Source: a bacterium (GTDB lineage Bacteria > Pseudomonadota > Alphaproteobacteria > Caulobacterales > Hyphomonadaceae). Taken from it: 10,503 bases of DNA. Of this stretch, positions 1 through 6,920 are shown piece by piece; the stretch's first letter is position 1, and each line of letters opens with the position of its first letter. Under the pieces are notes generated by a model, which saw only the letters and a list, made by a program, of their open reading frames with translations, made no database searches and was not told the origin of the DNA. The position numbers and the translations under genes were made by a program. Location: positions 1-10,503 of the forward strand of contig JAVBYB010000576.1 in the NCBI GenBank assembly GCA_030824255.1, read 5' to 3'.

Positions 1-1
1 C

Positions 2-286
2 CTTCAGGAAGGATGCACCGTCGATAACGTTCGCCAGATTTCCGGCGGCTATCTCTTCAAGCTGAAGTGCAAGGGCAAGTTCTCCGGCGAAGCAGACGCG
101 ACGCTGGTCCACACCGACAGCACGATGAAGATCAACGCCAAGGGGTCGGTGACGGTCGGCTTCATTCCGGCCGGGTTCTCGATGAAGTCCGATGCCACCT
201 ACCAGGGTGATTGCTCGGCCTCCGAAGTCGCCAAGGCCAAGGAGCGCTACCTGCGCGAAAATCCAGGCGCAACCGTCGCGCCGTAA
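2..286 (+). CDS. DUF3617-type secreted protein, C-terminal part (5' end outside window)
   Basis: The frame is open from the window edge to a TAA stop, giving 94 visible residues. The sequence resembles the C-terminal half of the DUF3617 family: a cysteine at visible residue 5 (GCTV), a GGYLFKLKC stretch ending in Cys 23, a beta-rich middle with alternating hydrophobic and polar residues (ADATLVHTDSTMKINAKG), and a last cysteine in QGDC at about residue 71. Known members are small exported proteins of Proteobacteria with no established function; the cysteines probably form disulfides in the periplasm. The signal peptide would lie upstream of this window and cannot be checked. The gene is followed 23 bases later by a strong terminator, so it is the last gene of its transcript. 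Family assignment is by pattern only; that it is a real coding region is well supported by codon usage and the terminator. Confidence 0.7.
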   Translation, partial: LQEGCTVDNVRQISGGYLFKLKCKGKFSGEADATLVHTDSTMKINAKGSVTVGFIPAGFSMKSDATYQGDCSASEVAKAKERYLRENPGATVAP

Positions 287-309
287 CGGGCAGGTCCTCG
301 AAATAGCAA

Positions 310-337
310 CGCCCCGCAGGAAACTGCGGGGCGTTTT
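310..337 (+). terminator. Rho-independent terminator
   Basis: A perfect 10-bp stem, CGCCCCGCAG with CTGCGGGGCG, closes on a GAAA tetraloop (320-323) and is followed by TTTT. It ends the transcript of the DUF3617-type gene. On the minus strand the same stem is followed by TTGCTATTT, so it may also stop, less efficiently, transcription from the outer-membrane protein gene that ends at 360. Confidence 0.9.
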
Positions 338-359
338 CGTGTTCGAGGTTCGTGTGGGC

Positions 360-1019
360 CTAGAAGCTGTAGGTGATGCCCGCCTGCACGACCGGGTAGA
401 CCTCGTAGTCGTTGATCTCGTCCTGCAGCGTTTGTTCTTCCTGCGCCAGTTGCGCCTGGAAGTTGGCGTCACTGGACAGCGAGCCGCCCGTCGATGTCAG
501 GCTGACCTGCGGCGAGCCAGTGAACATCGCGCCGGCGAGAAAGCGGAAAGCCAGTCCCGGATTCTCGAACGTCGTGTCCCAGCCAAGGCCAATGAAGGGC
601 GCGTTCTCTTCCAGGTCCGCGCCCATGTTCAGCGTGCCCACCTGAGCGGGCGTGAATGTCTGGCTGCCGATCTCCACATTCGCGGTCGGCGTCGCCGTCA
701 GCGCGAGCCCCTTCTCGCCGATGAACGCGCCGCCGGAAACGAAGAAGCTGTTTCCGAACGGATGCCAGTCAACGAAGGCGCCAATCGTCGACAGGTCGAG
801 ATCGCCTTCGTAGGCGATGTCGTCATAAGTGTCGTCGGCTTCGTACTCGAAGTAATTGTAGCCGCCGCGCAGGTGAATGCCCGGCGCAATCCTGACCTGG
901 GCTTCCACGCTTGCGCCGGTCGTACCGACGCTGCCGCTCACGGCGACCTGCGCCTGTGCAACGCCTGCCGCCGCAGCGGTTCCGGCGGCAAGCGCCGCCA
1001 GCGTGATGATCCGTTTCAT
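360..1019 (-). CDS. Outer-membrane beta-barrel protein
   Basis: The product is 219 residues and begins with a clear Sec signal peptide: MKR, a hydrophobic Ala/Leu core, then AQA before QVAVSG, so cleavage is likely after residue 23. The mature part has alternating aromatic/hydrophobic strands and Gly-rich, acidic turns (GGYNYFEYEADD, VDWHPFGNSFFVSGG). It ends VVQAGITYSF, a C-terminal phenylalanine of the kind recognised by the BAM insertion machinery. This is the layout of small 8-stranded barrels of the opacity/OmpW-like class, but I cannot name a specific family or ligand. The start at 1019 is chosen over in-frame upstream ATGs because GGGGAG lies 6 bases before it and the signal peptide begins exactly there. 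The transporter gene upstream on the same strand ends 95 bases away, so cotranscription is possible. Its stop lies 23 bases from a terminator that may be shared. Confidence 0.8.
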   Translation of the reverse strand: MKRIITLAALAAGTAAAAGVAQAQVAVSGSVGTTGASVEAQVRIAPGIHLRGGYNYFEYEADDTYDDIAYEGDLDLSTIGAFVDWHPFGNSFFVSGGAFIGEKGLALTATPTANVEIGSQTFTPAQVGTLNMGADLEENAPFIGLGWDTTFENPGLAFRFLAGAMFTGSPQVSLTSTGGSLSSDANFQAQLAQEEQTLQDEINDYEVYPVVQAGITYSF

Positions 1020-1114
1020 GAATGTCTCCCCGCCGCTTTCCATGCGCAGCAGTCGCTCAGGCTGAACTGGTTCGGAATCGCCCGCAAGCAGGCTGGCGGT
1101 GCAGGCGCCGCGCT

Positions 1115-2038
1115 TCAGTCCGCGATGCCCCGCGCCCGGCGCTGTCGCGCATCCCACGCCGACATCATCACCGCCGCTACGACAACCCCGGCGCCGGCCC
1201 ACACCTGCCAGCGCGGAATTTCCGCAAAGAAGAAATAGCCAAGCAGCGCGCTCCAGATCAACGCCGAGTATTCCGCGGCCGCAACATTCTGCGCCTGCGC
1301 GCGGGAATAGGCCGTCGTCAGCATGAACCACATGACAAAGCCGGTTAGTCCTGTCAGCGCGAAAAGCGGCAGGTCGGGCAGGGCGGGGGCCATGCCCAGC
1401 GCGATGGCAAAAGGCAGCAGGTAGATCGCGGGAAACAGGTTCGACAGGAACGCCGTCGTCACCACATCGTCATGCCGCGCCAGCTGTCGCAACAGAACCA
1501 TCGACAGCGCATAGAGGAATGCCGCCGCAACGCCCGATGCGATCCCTTCCATCCGCCGCACATTCTCGACGCCATCCTCCGCGCCCTGCACGGTGATCAG
1601 TACGCCGACAAAGCCGACAGCCAGCGCGATCATGGCAGCGGGACGGATCTTCTCCCCCAGTATCCACCGCGCGAGCGGCGCAATCATCAGCGGCGCGCAG
1701 AAAATCAGCACGGTGGCTTCCGCGATCGGCAGTATGGTGAGGCAGTTGAAGAACAGCACGGAACATATCGCGATGGCGATTGACCGTAGCGCGTGGCGCT
1801 TCAGTCCCGATGCATCCGGAAACCGTGCGCGTGTCGCAAGAACCGCAATGCCTGCGAACAGGCTGCCGAACACATAGCGCGTCGTTGCGATCAGCACGAC
1901 GCCATAGGCAAGGCCCAGCGTCTTCACCATCGCATCCATGATGCAGCCAAGCAGCACGCCGAGCACCGCGATCAGCAGCACAGGCGTCGTCTGGAAGAGC
2001 GCAGGTGCGGAGGGTGTCGACATCGGCCCATCCATCAT
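1115..2038 (-). CDS. EamA/DMT-superfamily transporter (10 TM)
   Basis: The product of up to 307 residues has about ten hydrophobic segments arranged as two homologous EamA halves (roughly residues 18-150 and 165-295). Each half ends in a typical signature: PLARWILGEKIRPAAMIALAVGF near 121-143 and SALLGYFFFAEIPRWQVWAGAG near 263-284. Members are inner-membrane drug/metabolite exporters or permeases; the substrate cannot be told from sequence. The C-terminal tail is basic (RQRRARG), consistent with a cytoplasmic end. The start is uncertain: ATGs occur at 2038, 2035 and 2023, and none has a strong Shine-Dalgarno (a GGATGGG before 2023 is the best), so the true protein may be five residues shorter. 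It is divergent from hppA and lies upstream of the outer-membrane protein gene on the same strand. Confidence 0.85.
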   Translation of the reverse strand: MMDGPMSTPSAPALFQTTPVLLIAVLGVLLGCIMDAMVKTLGLAYGVVLIATTRYVFGSLFAGIAVLATRARFPDASGLKRHALRSIAIAICSVLFFNCLTILPIAEATVLIFCAPLMIAPLARWILGEKIRPAAMIALAVGFVGVLITVQGAEDGVENVRRMEGIASGVAAAFLYALSMVLLRQLARHDDVVTTAFLSNLFPAIYLLPFAIALGMAPALPDLPLFALTGLTGFVMWFMLTTAYSRAQAQNVAAAEYSALIWSALLGYFFFAEIPRWQVWAGAGVVVAAVMMSAWDARQRRARGIAD

Positions 2039-2117
2039 GAAGCGCGCGCGATCTCAATCTTATTGCGCTCGCAGCATTGCCCTAGCGGAAGTCCGTGACG
2101 CGCTGCACAACCCGAAA

Positions 2118-2140
2118 AACTTGCACCGCTGCGACAAGTT
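2118..2140. promoter_or_regulatory. Small inverted repeat in the transporter/hppA divergent region
   Basis: AACTTG (2118-2123) and CAAGTT (2135-2140) form perfect 6-bp arms around an 11-base spacer. It sits in the roughly 200 bases between the divergent transporter gene and hppA. The position suits an operator, but the arms are short enough to occur by chance. I see no convincing -35/-10 pair in this region beyond weak TTGCAC-like matches. Confidence 0.25.
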
Positions 2141-2226
2141 AGGCATCTTCCGCGTCATCTTGCGGGCGGGCCAACCGCGACTCTCTGGGGGGAGCCGCGT
2201 GGGAAGTCGTCCATTTTCAACCTGCT

Positions 2227-2231
2227 AGAGG
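2227..2231 (+). promoter_or_regulatory. Ribosome binding site that decides the hppA start
   Basis: AGAGG touches the first in-frame ATG (2232), leaving no spacing. It stands 6 bases before the second in-frame ATG (2238). The second is therefore the likely start, shortening the protein by two residues. Confidence 0.6.
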
Positions 2232-2237
2232 ATGACG

Positions 2238-4427
2238 ATGAGCGAACTTTCGCTATGGCTGCCCATAATCGCGGGCGCAATCGCAATTGCGTACGGCGTA
2301 TTCACAACCCAACGACTTATGGCGATGCCCACGGGCAGCGCACGCATGCAGGAGATAGCAAAGGCGATCCAGGAAGGCGCCAACGCCTATCTCAACCGCC
2401 AGTATCGCACGATCGCCATCATCGGCGTCGTCGTCGCCGTGCTGATCACCATCTTCTTCCGCAACTGGCAGGCGCCGGTTGGCTTCCTCATCGGCGCGGT
2501 GCTTTCGGGCGCGGCCGGCTATATCGGCATGAAAATTTCGGTGCAGGCCAACGTCCGCACCACTGAGGCTTCTTCCAAGGGCCTCGCCCAGGGCCTCTCG
2601 GTTGCGTTCCAATCGGGCGCCGTCACCGGCATGCTCGTCGTCGGTCTCGCGATCATCGGACTAGGCGGTTACTACGCGCTCCTGACAACCGGCCTCGGCA
2701 ATGATCCAGGCAGCCGCACGGTCATCGACGCCATGGTCTCCCTTGGTCTTGGCGCATCGCTGATCTCCATCTTCGCCCGTCTCGGCGGCGGCATCTTCAC
2801 CAAGGGCGCCGACGTCGGCGGCGACATGGTGGGCAAGGTCGAAGCCGGCATTCCGGAAGACGATCCGCGCAACCCCGCCACCATCGCCGACAACGTAGGC
2901 GACAACGTCGGCGATTGCGCCGGCATGGCGGCCGACCTGTTCGAAACCTATGCGGTGACCATCGTCGCCACCATGGTTCTCGCCTCTATCTCGTTCGCGG
3001 GCGCAGCCCAGGCCGGCATGATGATGCTCCCGCTCACCATTGCGGGCGTCTGCATCGTCACGTCCATCATCGGCGTCTACTTCGTTCGCCTCAGCCCTGG
3101 CTCGCGCAATGTCATGGGCGCCCTCTACAAGGGCTTCATCGCCTCCGCCGTGCTCTCCGTCCCGGCGCTTTACGGCGCGATCTATCTCGCGCTCGGCGAT
3201 CCGATGACCACCACGGTCACCATGTCGGACGCAATGGGCACTGCCATTCCCGCCATGAACCTGTTCTGGTGCGGCGTCGCCGGCCTGATCGTCACCGGCC
3301 TGATCGTCTGGATCACCGAATACTACACCGGCGTCGGCTATCGCCCGGTGAAGTCCATCGCCCAGGCGTCAGTGTCCGGCCACGGCACCAACGTGATCCA
3401 GGGTCTCGCTGTCTCGCTCGAAGCGTGCGCGGTTCCGGCCCTGATCATCATTGCCGGCATCATCTTCACCTACACGATGGGCGGCCTGATCGGCATCGGC
3501 ATCGCCGTCACCACGATGCTGGCGCTCGCCGGCATGGTCGTGGCGCTCGACGCCTTCGGGCCGGTCACCGACAACGCCGGCGGCATCGCCGAAATGGCGG
3601 GCCTCGATGACTCAGTCCGTGAAACCACCGACACGCTCGACGCCGTCGGTAACACGACCAAGGCCGTCACCAAGGGCTACGCCATCGGCTCCGCCGGTCT
3701 GGGCGCGCTGGTGCTGTTCGCCGCCTTCACGGAAGATCTCAAATTCTTCTCGGGCAACGCGGACCCGTCCTCGCTCCTCTACGGGGTGACAGCGGACTTC
3801 TCGCTGTCCAACCCGTATGTCGTGGTCGGCCTGCTGTTCGGCGGCCTGCTGCCCTTCCTGTTCGGCGGCATGTCGATGATGGCCGTCGGCCGCGCCGCGC
3901 AAGCGGTCGTGGAGGAAGTCCGTCGCCAGTTCCGCGAGATCCCGGGCATCATGGATTACTCGGCCAAGCCTGATTACGGTAAAGCCGTCGACATGCTCAC
4001 CAAAGCCGCGATCAAGGAAATGATCGTGCCCTCGCTGCTGCCGGTCCTGTCGCCCATCGTGCTGTTCCTCGTCATCTGGGGCATCGGCGCGGGCATCGGT
4101 CTCGACCAGCCAGCTGCGATCAGCCAGGCGCTCTCGGCTGTCGGCGCCATGCTGATGGGTGTGATCGTCACTGGTCTCTTCGTCGCCATCTCGATGACGT
4201 CGGGCGGCGGCGCGTGGGACAACGCCAAGAAGTCATTCGAGGACGGCTTCCGCGACAAGGACGGCGTCGTGCATCGCAAGGGTTCGGATGCCCACAAGGC
4301 CTCCGTCACCGGCGACACCGTCGGCGATCCCTACAAGGATACGGCGGGCCCCGCCGTGAACCCGATGATCAAGATCACCAACATCATCGCCCTGATGATG
4401 CTGGCCGCAATGGCCGGCGGTCACTAG
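2238..4427 (+). CDS. hppA: K+-independent H+-translocating membrane pyrophosphatase
   Basis: HppA couples hydrolysis of pyrophosphate to proton pumping across the inner membrane, recovering energy from PPi made in biosynthesis. The 729-residue product is full length for the family and strongly hydrophobic, with about 16 membrane helices expected. The Mg-PPi site motifs are all present: [12 protein letters not shown] (D at 192), then [12 protein letters not shown] from about 218, DNAGG from 445, and near the C-terminus [18 protein letters not shown]. In the subtype-determining stretch [10 protein letters not shown], Lys is at 475 and Thr at 478. Family knowledge holds that Lys (instead of Ala) here marks K+-independent proton pumps. 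The start at 2238 rather than 2232 follows from Shine-Dalgarno spacing. The gene is monocistronic as far as can be seen, with its own terminator 25 bases downstream. Confidence 0.97.
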   Translation: MSELSLWLPIIAGAIAIAYGVFTTQRLMAMPTGSARMQEIAKAIQEGANAYLNRQYRTIAIIGVVVAVLITIFFRNWQAPVGFLIGAVLSGAAGYIGMKISVQANVRTTEASSKGLAQGLSVAFQSGAVTGMLVVGLAIIGLGGYYALLTTGLGNDPGSRTVIDAMVSLGLGASLISIFARLGGGIFTKGADVGGDMVGKVEAGIPEDDPRNPATIADNVGDNVGDCAGMAADLFETYAVTIVATMVLASISFAGAAQAGMMMLPLTIAGVCIVTSIIGVYFVRLSPGSRNVMGALYKGFIASAVLSVPALYGAIYLALGDPMTTTVTMSDAMGTAIPAMNLFWCGVAGLIVTGLIVWITEYYTGVGYRPVKSIAQASVSGHGTNVIQGLAVSLEACAVPALIIIAGIIFTYTMGGLIGIGIAVTTMLALAGMVVALDAFGPVTDNAGGIAEMAGLDDSVRETTDTLDAVGNTTKAVTKGYAIGSAGLGALVLFAAFTEDLKFFSGNADPSSLLYGVTADFSLSNPYVVVGLLFGGLLPFLFGGMSMMAVGRAAQAVVEEVRRQFREIPGIMDYSAKPDYGKAVDMLTKAAIKEMIVPSLLPVLSPIVLFLVIWGIGAGIGLDQPAAISQALSAVGAMLMGVIVTGLFVAISMTSGGGAWDNAKKSFEDGFRDKDGVVHRKGSDAHKASVTGDTVGDPYKDTAGPAVNPMIKITNIIALMMLAAMAGGH

Positions 4428-4452
4428 GCGCCGGTCTGATCCACACATGCAG

Positions 4453-4486
4453 CGGGCCGCGGATCACTCCGCGGCCCGTTTGTTTT
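4453..4486 (+). terminator. Rho-independent terminator of hppA
   Basis: An 11-bp perfect stem, CGGGCCGCGGA (4453-4463) with TCCGCGGCCCG (4468-4478), has a TCAC loop and is followed by TTTGTTTT. It acts in the hppA direction only: the opposite side has no T-run. Confidence 0.93.
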
Positions 4487-4494
4487 GGGGGAAG

Positions 4495-4584
4495 CGGACC
4501 GCCGGGCTCCCGCCCGGCAGTCGCGGCATAGCCGCGAGCTATCTCATATTGCAGCAAAGAGCCGGGCCGGAGCCCGGCGGTCCG
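4495..4584. repeat. REP/BIME-like nested palindromic element
   Basis: Two 24-base arms (4495-4518 and 4561-4584) are reverse complements with one mismatch. Each arm also folds on its own as a GCCGGG/CCCGGC hairpin (4501-4518; 4561-4578). Between them lies a third perfect hairpin, TCGCGGC-ATA-GCCGCGA (4521-4537). This is the build of a paired, inverted REP element (BIME/REPIN): short GC-rich palindromes between genes that are spread by RAYT-type transposases. It sits just past the hppA terminator and 3 bases before the end of the convergent reductase gene, the usual location for such elements. The repeat structure is seen directly; the REP identity is inferred because no second copy is in this window. 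Confidence 0.6.
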
Positions 4585-4587
4585 ACA

Positions 4588-5178
4588 TCAAGCCGCCTTC
4601 ACCTCAATCCCCCGCGCAGCCTTCAGCGCACGTCCCCACCACACGAGGTTATCGAACACCGCCGTCCGCGACGCGACGAGGTGTCCGTAATCATCCAGCC
4701 TCTTTCCCTGCTGCACGACACCCAGATACTCCGCCATCGCAATGTTCACCTCCTGCTTGATCGGCGCCATCTGCAGCTCCACCGCGATGCCGCGCAGGTG
4801 TTCGATCGCCCGTGCGCCGCCGACGCCGCCATAGCCGACGAAGCCAATCGGCTTGCGGTTCCATTCGAAGCTCGCGCTGTCGAACGCATTCTTCAGCACG
4901 GCCGTCGGCGCGTGGTTGTACTCCGCCACCGTCGAGATGAACCCGTCATACTGGCCGATCAGATGCCGCCACGCCTCGGCGGCCGGTTCGGAATATTTGC
5001 CGCCTGTATAGCCGACCGGCGCCGGCTCATTGAATAGGGGCAGGGTATGGTCGCGCAGGTCCAGCACATCCAGCGCGAAGTCGTCCCGCTGTTTCGCTCC
5101 CTCGACGATCCACTTCGCCGGAATGTCGGCAAAGCGGTTGGGCCGTGTCGATCCGACGATCAGGGCCAGTTTCAGCAT
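4588..5178 (-). CDS. NADPH-dependent FMN reductase (flavodoxin fold)
   Basis: The 196-residue protein has the standard length and motifs of the NADPH-dependent FMN reductase family (azoreductase/chromate or quinone reductase-like). After the first beta strand comes the FMN-phosphate loop GSTRPNR (9-15). TVAEYNHAPTAVLKNAFD (83-100) matches the family's EYN-P-LKN-D flavin-contact block, and GYGGVGG (115-121) forms the third flavin loop. Such proteins are soluble flavoproteins that reduce quinones, azo or nitro compounds or free flavin using NAD(P)H; the real substrate is unknown. ATG at 5178 is preceded by GGAG with 8-base spacing. It is transcribed divergently from an HxlR-type regulator 79 bases away, a common pairing in which the regulator controls the reductase. 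No terminator with a T-run follows it; its 3' end runs into the palindromic element. Confidence 0.92.
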   Translation of the reverse strand: MLKLALIVGSTRPNRFADIPAKWIVEGAKQRDDFALDVLDLRDHTLPLFNEPAPVGYTGGKYSEPAAEAWRHLIGQYDGFISTVAEYNHAPTAVLKNAFDSASFEWNRKPIGFVGYGGVGGARAIEHLRGIAVELQMAPIKQEVNIAMAEYLGVVQQGKRLDDYGHLVASRTAVFDNLVWWGRALKAARGIEVKAA

Positions 5179-5257
5179 CTCGCAAGCTCCAGGTAGCGTT
5201 GGCAGTGGTCCGCAACTAGATTGAAAGCCGCATCACTCCCCGCAAGGAGGCACAGAT
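5179..5257. promoter_or_regulatory. Divergent control region between FMN reductase and HxlR regulator
   Basis: These 79 bases must hold both promoters and any operator. On the plus side AAGGAGG (5244-5250) is a near-perfect Shine-Dalgarno 7 bases before the regulator ATG. Around 5214-5224 there is a loosely symmetric CAACTAGATTG, AT-rich compared with its surroundings, which is the best-placed operator candidate. The symmetry is imperfect and I could not define confident -35/-10 boxes. Confidence 0.4.
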
Positions 5258-5707
5258 ATGAGCCATGGTACCCTTCATGTAACCGGCAACTGCCTGCCGG
5301 CGACCGAGCTGTTCCAGCTTATCGGCGACAAGTGGACCATGGTCGTCGTGGTCACGCTCGGCGATGGCGCTATGCGGTTTTCGGAACTTCGTCGCGCCAT
5401 CGATGGCGTCTCTCAGCGCATGCTTACGCTCACCCTGCGCAATCTTGAGCGCGATGGATTTATCTCCCGCAAGGTCACACCCTCCGTTCCCCCGCGTGTG
5501 GATTATGAGCTGACCGCACTCGGTCAGGCGTTCGCAACGAAACTCATGCCTGTCGGCATCTGGGCATTTGAGAACCGCCCGGCTGTGGAGGCCGCACGCG
5601 CAACTTACGATGCGCAGTCACCAGATCAAAAATCGGCCGAACCAGCGATCAATTCGGCGGCGAGTTCGGAAGAACAGGCGGCGGACTCGGCGGCGGCGGT
5701 GCGTTAG
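5258..5707 (+). CDS. HxlR-family winged-helix transcriptional regulator
   Basis: The 149-residue protein carries the HxlR (MarR-like) domain at about residues 10-108: conserved Cys 12, then LFQLIGDKWTMVVVVTLGDGAMRFSELRRAIDGVSQRMLTLTLRNLERDGFISRKV, with the recognition helix around SQRMLTLTLRNLE (52-64), a wing including PPRVDYELTALG, and a dimer helix up to about 105. The N-terminal Cys is the residue that senses electrophiles or oxidants in characterised members (HypR, QorR, YodB), so redox or quinone sensing is plausible. Its start is fixed by AAGGAGG. Divergent pairing with a flavin reductase fits a local detoxification switch. The last 40 residues are a low-complexity Ala/Ser/Glu tail beyond the domain. 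Its last 19 codons lie opposite the 3' end of the convergent lipoprotein gene (59-bp overlap). Confidence 0.92.
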   Translation: MSHGTLHVTGNCLPATELFQLIGDKWTMVVVVTLGDGAMRFSELRRAIDGVSQRMLTLTLRNLERDGFISRKVTPSVPPRVDYELTALGQAFATKLMPVGIWAFENRPAVEAARATYDAQSPDQKSAEPAINSAASSEEQAADSAAAVR

Positions 5708-5942
5708 GATCGTTCGGGTCTAGCTGCACGGGCGGAGCGAAGTCGCTGTCTGCCGGAATTTCCGGCGGCGCGGACGGGATCGGATCAGCCGGCAGCGGCG
5801 CTGTCGCCGGGTCGAGTGTATCGGATGCCGGTGCAGTAGTGGTCGCGTCGGGAACCGTCTGTTCGCTGTCGCCGCACGCGATCAGGCCCATGGTCGCCAG
5901 AGCCGTGAGCGGCGCCATCAGTTTCAGGTAAAGCAGGTTCAT
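5649..5942 (-). CDS. Small proline-rich lipoprotein
   Basis: The 97-residue product starts with a lipoprotein signal: a charged/hydrophobic segment MNLLYLKLMAPLTALATMG and a lipobox LIAC with the acylated Cys at 23, followed by GDSEQ. The remainder is a disordered Pro/Ala/Asp/Thr-rich chain ending in a polyproline stretch (APPPPSPPPVLPNSPPN). No enzymatic domain is visible. It probably sits lipid-anchored in the outer membrane or periplasm as a spacer or wall-associated peptide; this is inference. The start at 5942 is chosen because AGGAG lies 7 bases ahead and the signal begins there, although the frame stays open further upstream. It may be cotranscribed with the zinc-motif gene 71 bases upstream. 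The final 59 bases overlap the end of the HxlR gene on the other strand. Confidence 0.75.
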   Translation of the reverse strand: MNLLYLKLMAPLTALATMGLIACGDSEQTVPDATTTAPASDTLDPATAPLPADPIPSAPPEIPADSDFAPPVQLDPNDPNAPPPPSPPPVLPNSPPN

Positions 5943-6013
5943 GGGCGATCTCCTCTGCGCGTAAAACATCGAACGAACGCGGCTCCGCATCGTTCCGCGC
6001 CGGCGCATTGGGC

Positions 6014-6214
6014 CTACCGGCGATACCCCATCTGGCCGCAGGGGATGCACGCCTGCTCGCCGGTGCCGCCGCAGTTGGAACAGTCGTGCACCTTGTACAT
6101 CCAGTCGGTGCGCGTCTTGGCGCCTTGGCAGAGGCGGCAGACGATAACCCCCTTGCCATTACAGGCGCCGCAGCGCGCCTTCGGGCCAGGCAGTTTTGGT
6201 GTTTTCTGTTTCAT
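6014..6214 (-). CDS. DnaJ-type zinc-finger miniprotein (four CxxC motifs, no J domain)
   Basis: The 66-residue product is mostly cysteine motifs: CGACNGKG (15-22), CRLCQGAK (26-33), CSNCGGTG (45-52) and CIPCGQMG (56-63). This is the CxxCxGxG arrangement of the DnaJ central zinc domain, where motifs 1/4 and 2/3 each bind one Zn(II). The J domain and substrate-binding beta domains of real DnaJ are absent, and the protein begins with a short basic tail (MKQKTPKLPGPKAR). Stand-alone versions are known as small thiol/zinc proteins thought to assist protein or complex assembly, but the partner here is unknown. ATG at 6214 has GGAG 4 bases ahead. It is divergent from the RibD-C reductase gene and upstream of the lipoprotein gene on the same strand. 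The open frame extends upstream to 6298, without a ribosome site. Confidence 0.82.
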   Translation of the reverse strand: MKQKTPKLPGPKARCGACNGKGVIVCRLCQGAKTRTDWMYKVHDCSNCGGTGEQACIPCGQMGYRR

Positions 6215-6289
6215 TACGCTCCAATCTGCGTCTGAAGACCGAAAATGCAACGGCCTTTGGGGCGCCCTATTCGCGGCATCGCTGCGCCC

Positions 6290-6311
6290 TGCTGACATCC
6301 CGCTGTCAGCA
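6290..6311. promoter_or_regulatory. 22-bp dyad, operator candidate
   Basis: TGCTGACA (6290-6297) and TGTCAGCA (6304-6311) are perfect 8-bp inverted arms with a 6-base centre (TCCCGC). The dyad sits in the 138-base divergent region between the zinc miniprotein and the RibD-C reductase, 42 bases before the reductase start. Spacing and symmetry suit a dimeric regulator. As RNA it would form an 8-bp hairpin in the reductase leader, so a post-transcriptional role is the alternative. Confidence 0.5.
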
Positions 6312-6352
6312 CAACTCTGCGCTCATGCAAGCGGGGAGAGCCGGAGCCCGCC

Positions 6353-6913
6353 ATGCGCCTTGTCCGCTATCACGTCGCCGTCTCGCTTGATGGCTTCATC
6401 TCACCGCCAGATGGCGCCGCCGATTGGCTTGAACCTTATGGCAAGGTCGCGGTTGGCTTCCTCGGTCCATGGATGAAGCAGATCGGCGGCATCATCGTCG
6501 GACGCGCTACCTATGATCAGTCGATCGGCATGGGCGGCTGGATGTACGGCCAGACGCCCGCGCTGGTGATGACGTCTCGTCCGATAGAGAAAGGCCCACA
6601 GAGTATCCACGCCTACGGTGGCGATCCCGCCGCTGGTCTCGCGAGCTTGCGCGCTCGCATGAGCCAGCAGGATCTCGACACAGACATCTGGCTCTATGGA
6701 GGCGGCGTCACCGCCGGCCTCTTCCTGCGCCACAATCTGATCGATCTCGTCGAACTCGCCGTCGTGCCCGTCGCCCTCGGCAAGGGACGTCCGCTCTTCG
6801 CTGACACCGAAACCCAGCTCACCTTCGAGCACACAGGTTCCCAGCCCATCGGCATGGGCTGCGTGGTCAATAGCTATCGCAGGATCGGGAATGGCGAAAA
6901 GAAACGGAAGTAG
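6353..6913 (+). CDS. RibD C-terminal/dihydrofolate-reductase-like protein
   Basis: The 186-residue protein matches the single-domain RibD-C family, which shares the DHFR fold and binds NADPH. Visible blocks: HVAVSLDGFIS with LDG at 12-14, GRATYD (50-55), PALVMTSRPI (69-78), the glycine-rich nucleotide loop DIWLYGGGVTAG (111-122), and the strand pair LVELAVVPVALGKGRPLF (132-149). Length and start position fit stand-alone YyaP/YwjB-like members, whose substrates are unknown; it is not a true folate reductase or riboflavin RibD, lacking the deaminase half. The start at 6353 has GGAG 6 bases upstream. The C-terminus is a short basic tail (GEKKRK). It is probably a monocistronic cytosolic oxidoreductase and is followed by a hairpin. 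Confidence 0.9.
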   Translation: MRLVRYHVAVSLDGFISPPDGAADWLEPYGKVAVGFLGPWMKQIGGIIVGRATYDQSIGMGGWMYGQTPALVMTSRPIEKGPQSIHAYGGDPAAGLASLRARMSQQDLDTDIWLYGGGVTAGLFLRHNLIDLVELAVVPVALGKGRPLFADTETQLTFEHTGSQPIGMGCVVNSYRRIGNGEKKRK

Positions 6914-6920
6914 CGTGATA

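Noticed and set aside
192..1238. A 348-codon plus-strand frame opposite the outer-membrane protein gene
   Set aside because: It begins inside the DUF3617-type gene, crosses a strong terminator, has an Arg/Ala-rich composition and no ribosome site. It is a high-GC shadow of the minus-strand gene, which has a proper signal peptide and start.
2160..2226. A riboswitch in the hppA leader
   Set aside because: Only a weak imperfect stem (CGCG...CGCG around 2177-2200) is visible and no known riboswitch core was recognised.
6045..6476. A 143-codon plus-strand frame across the zinc miniprotein and the divergent promoter
   Set aside because: It has no ribosome site, covers a divergent regulatory region and overlaps two better supported genes in other frames.
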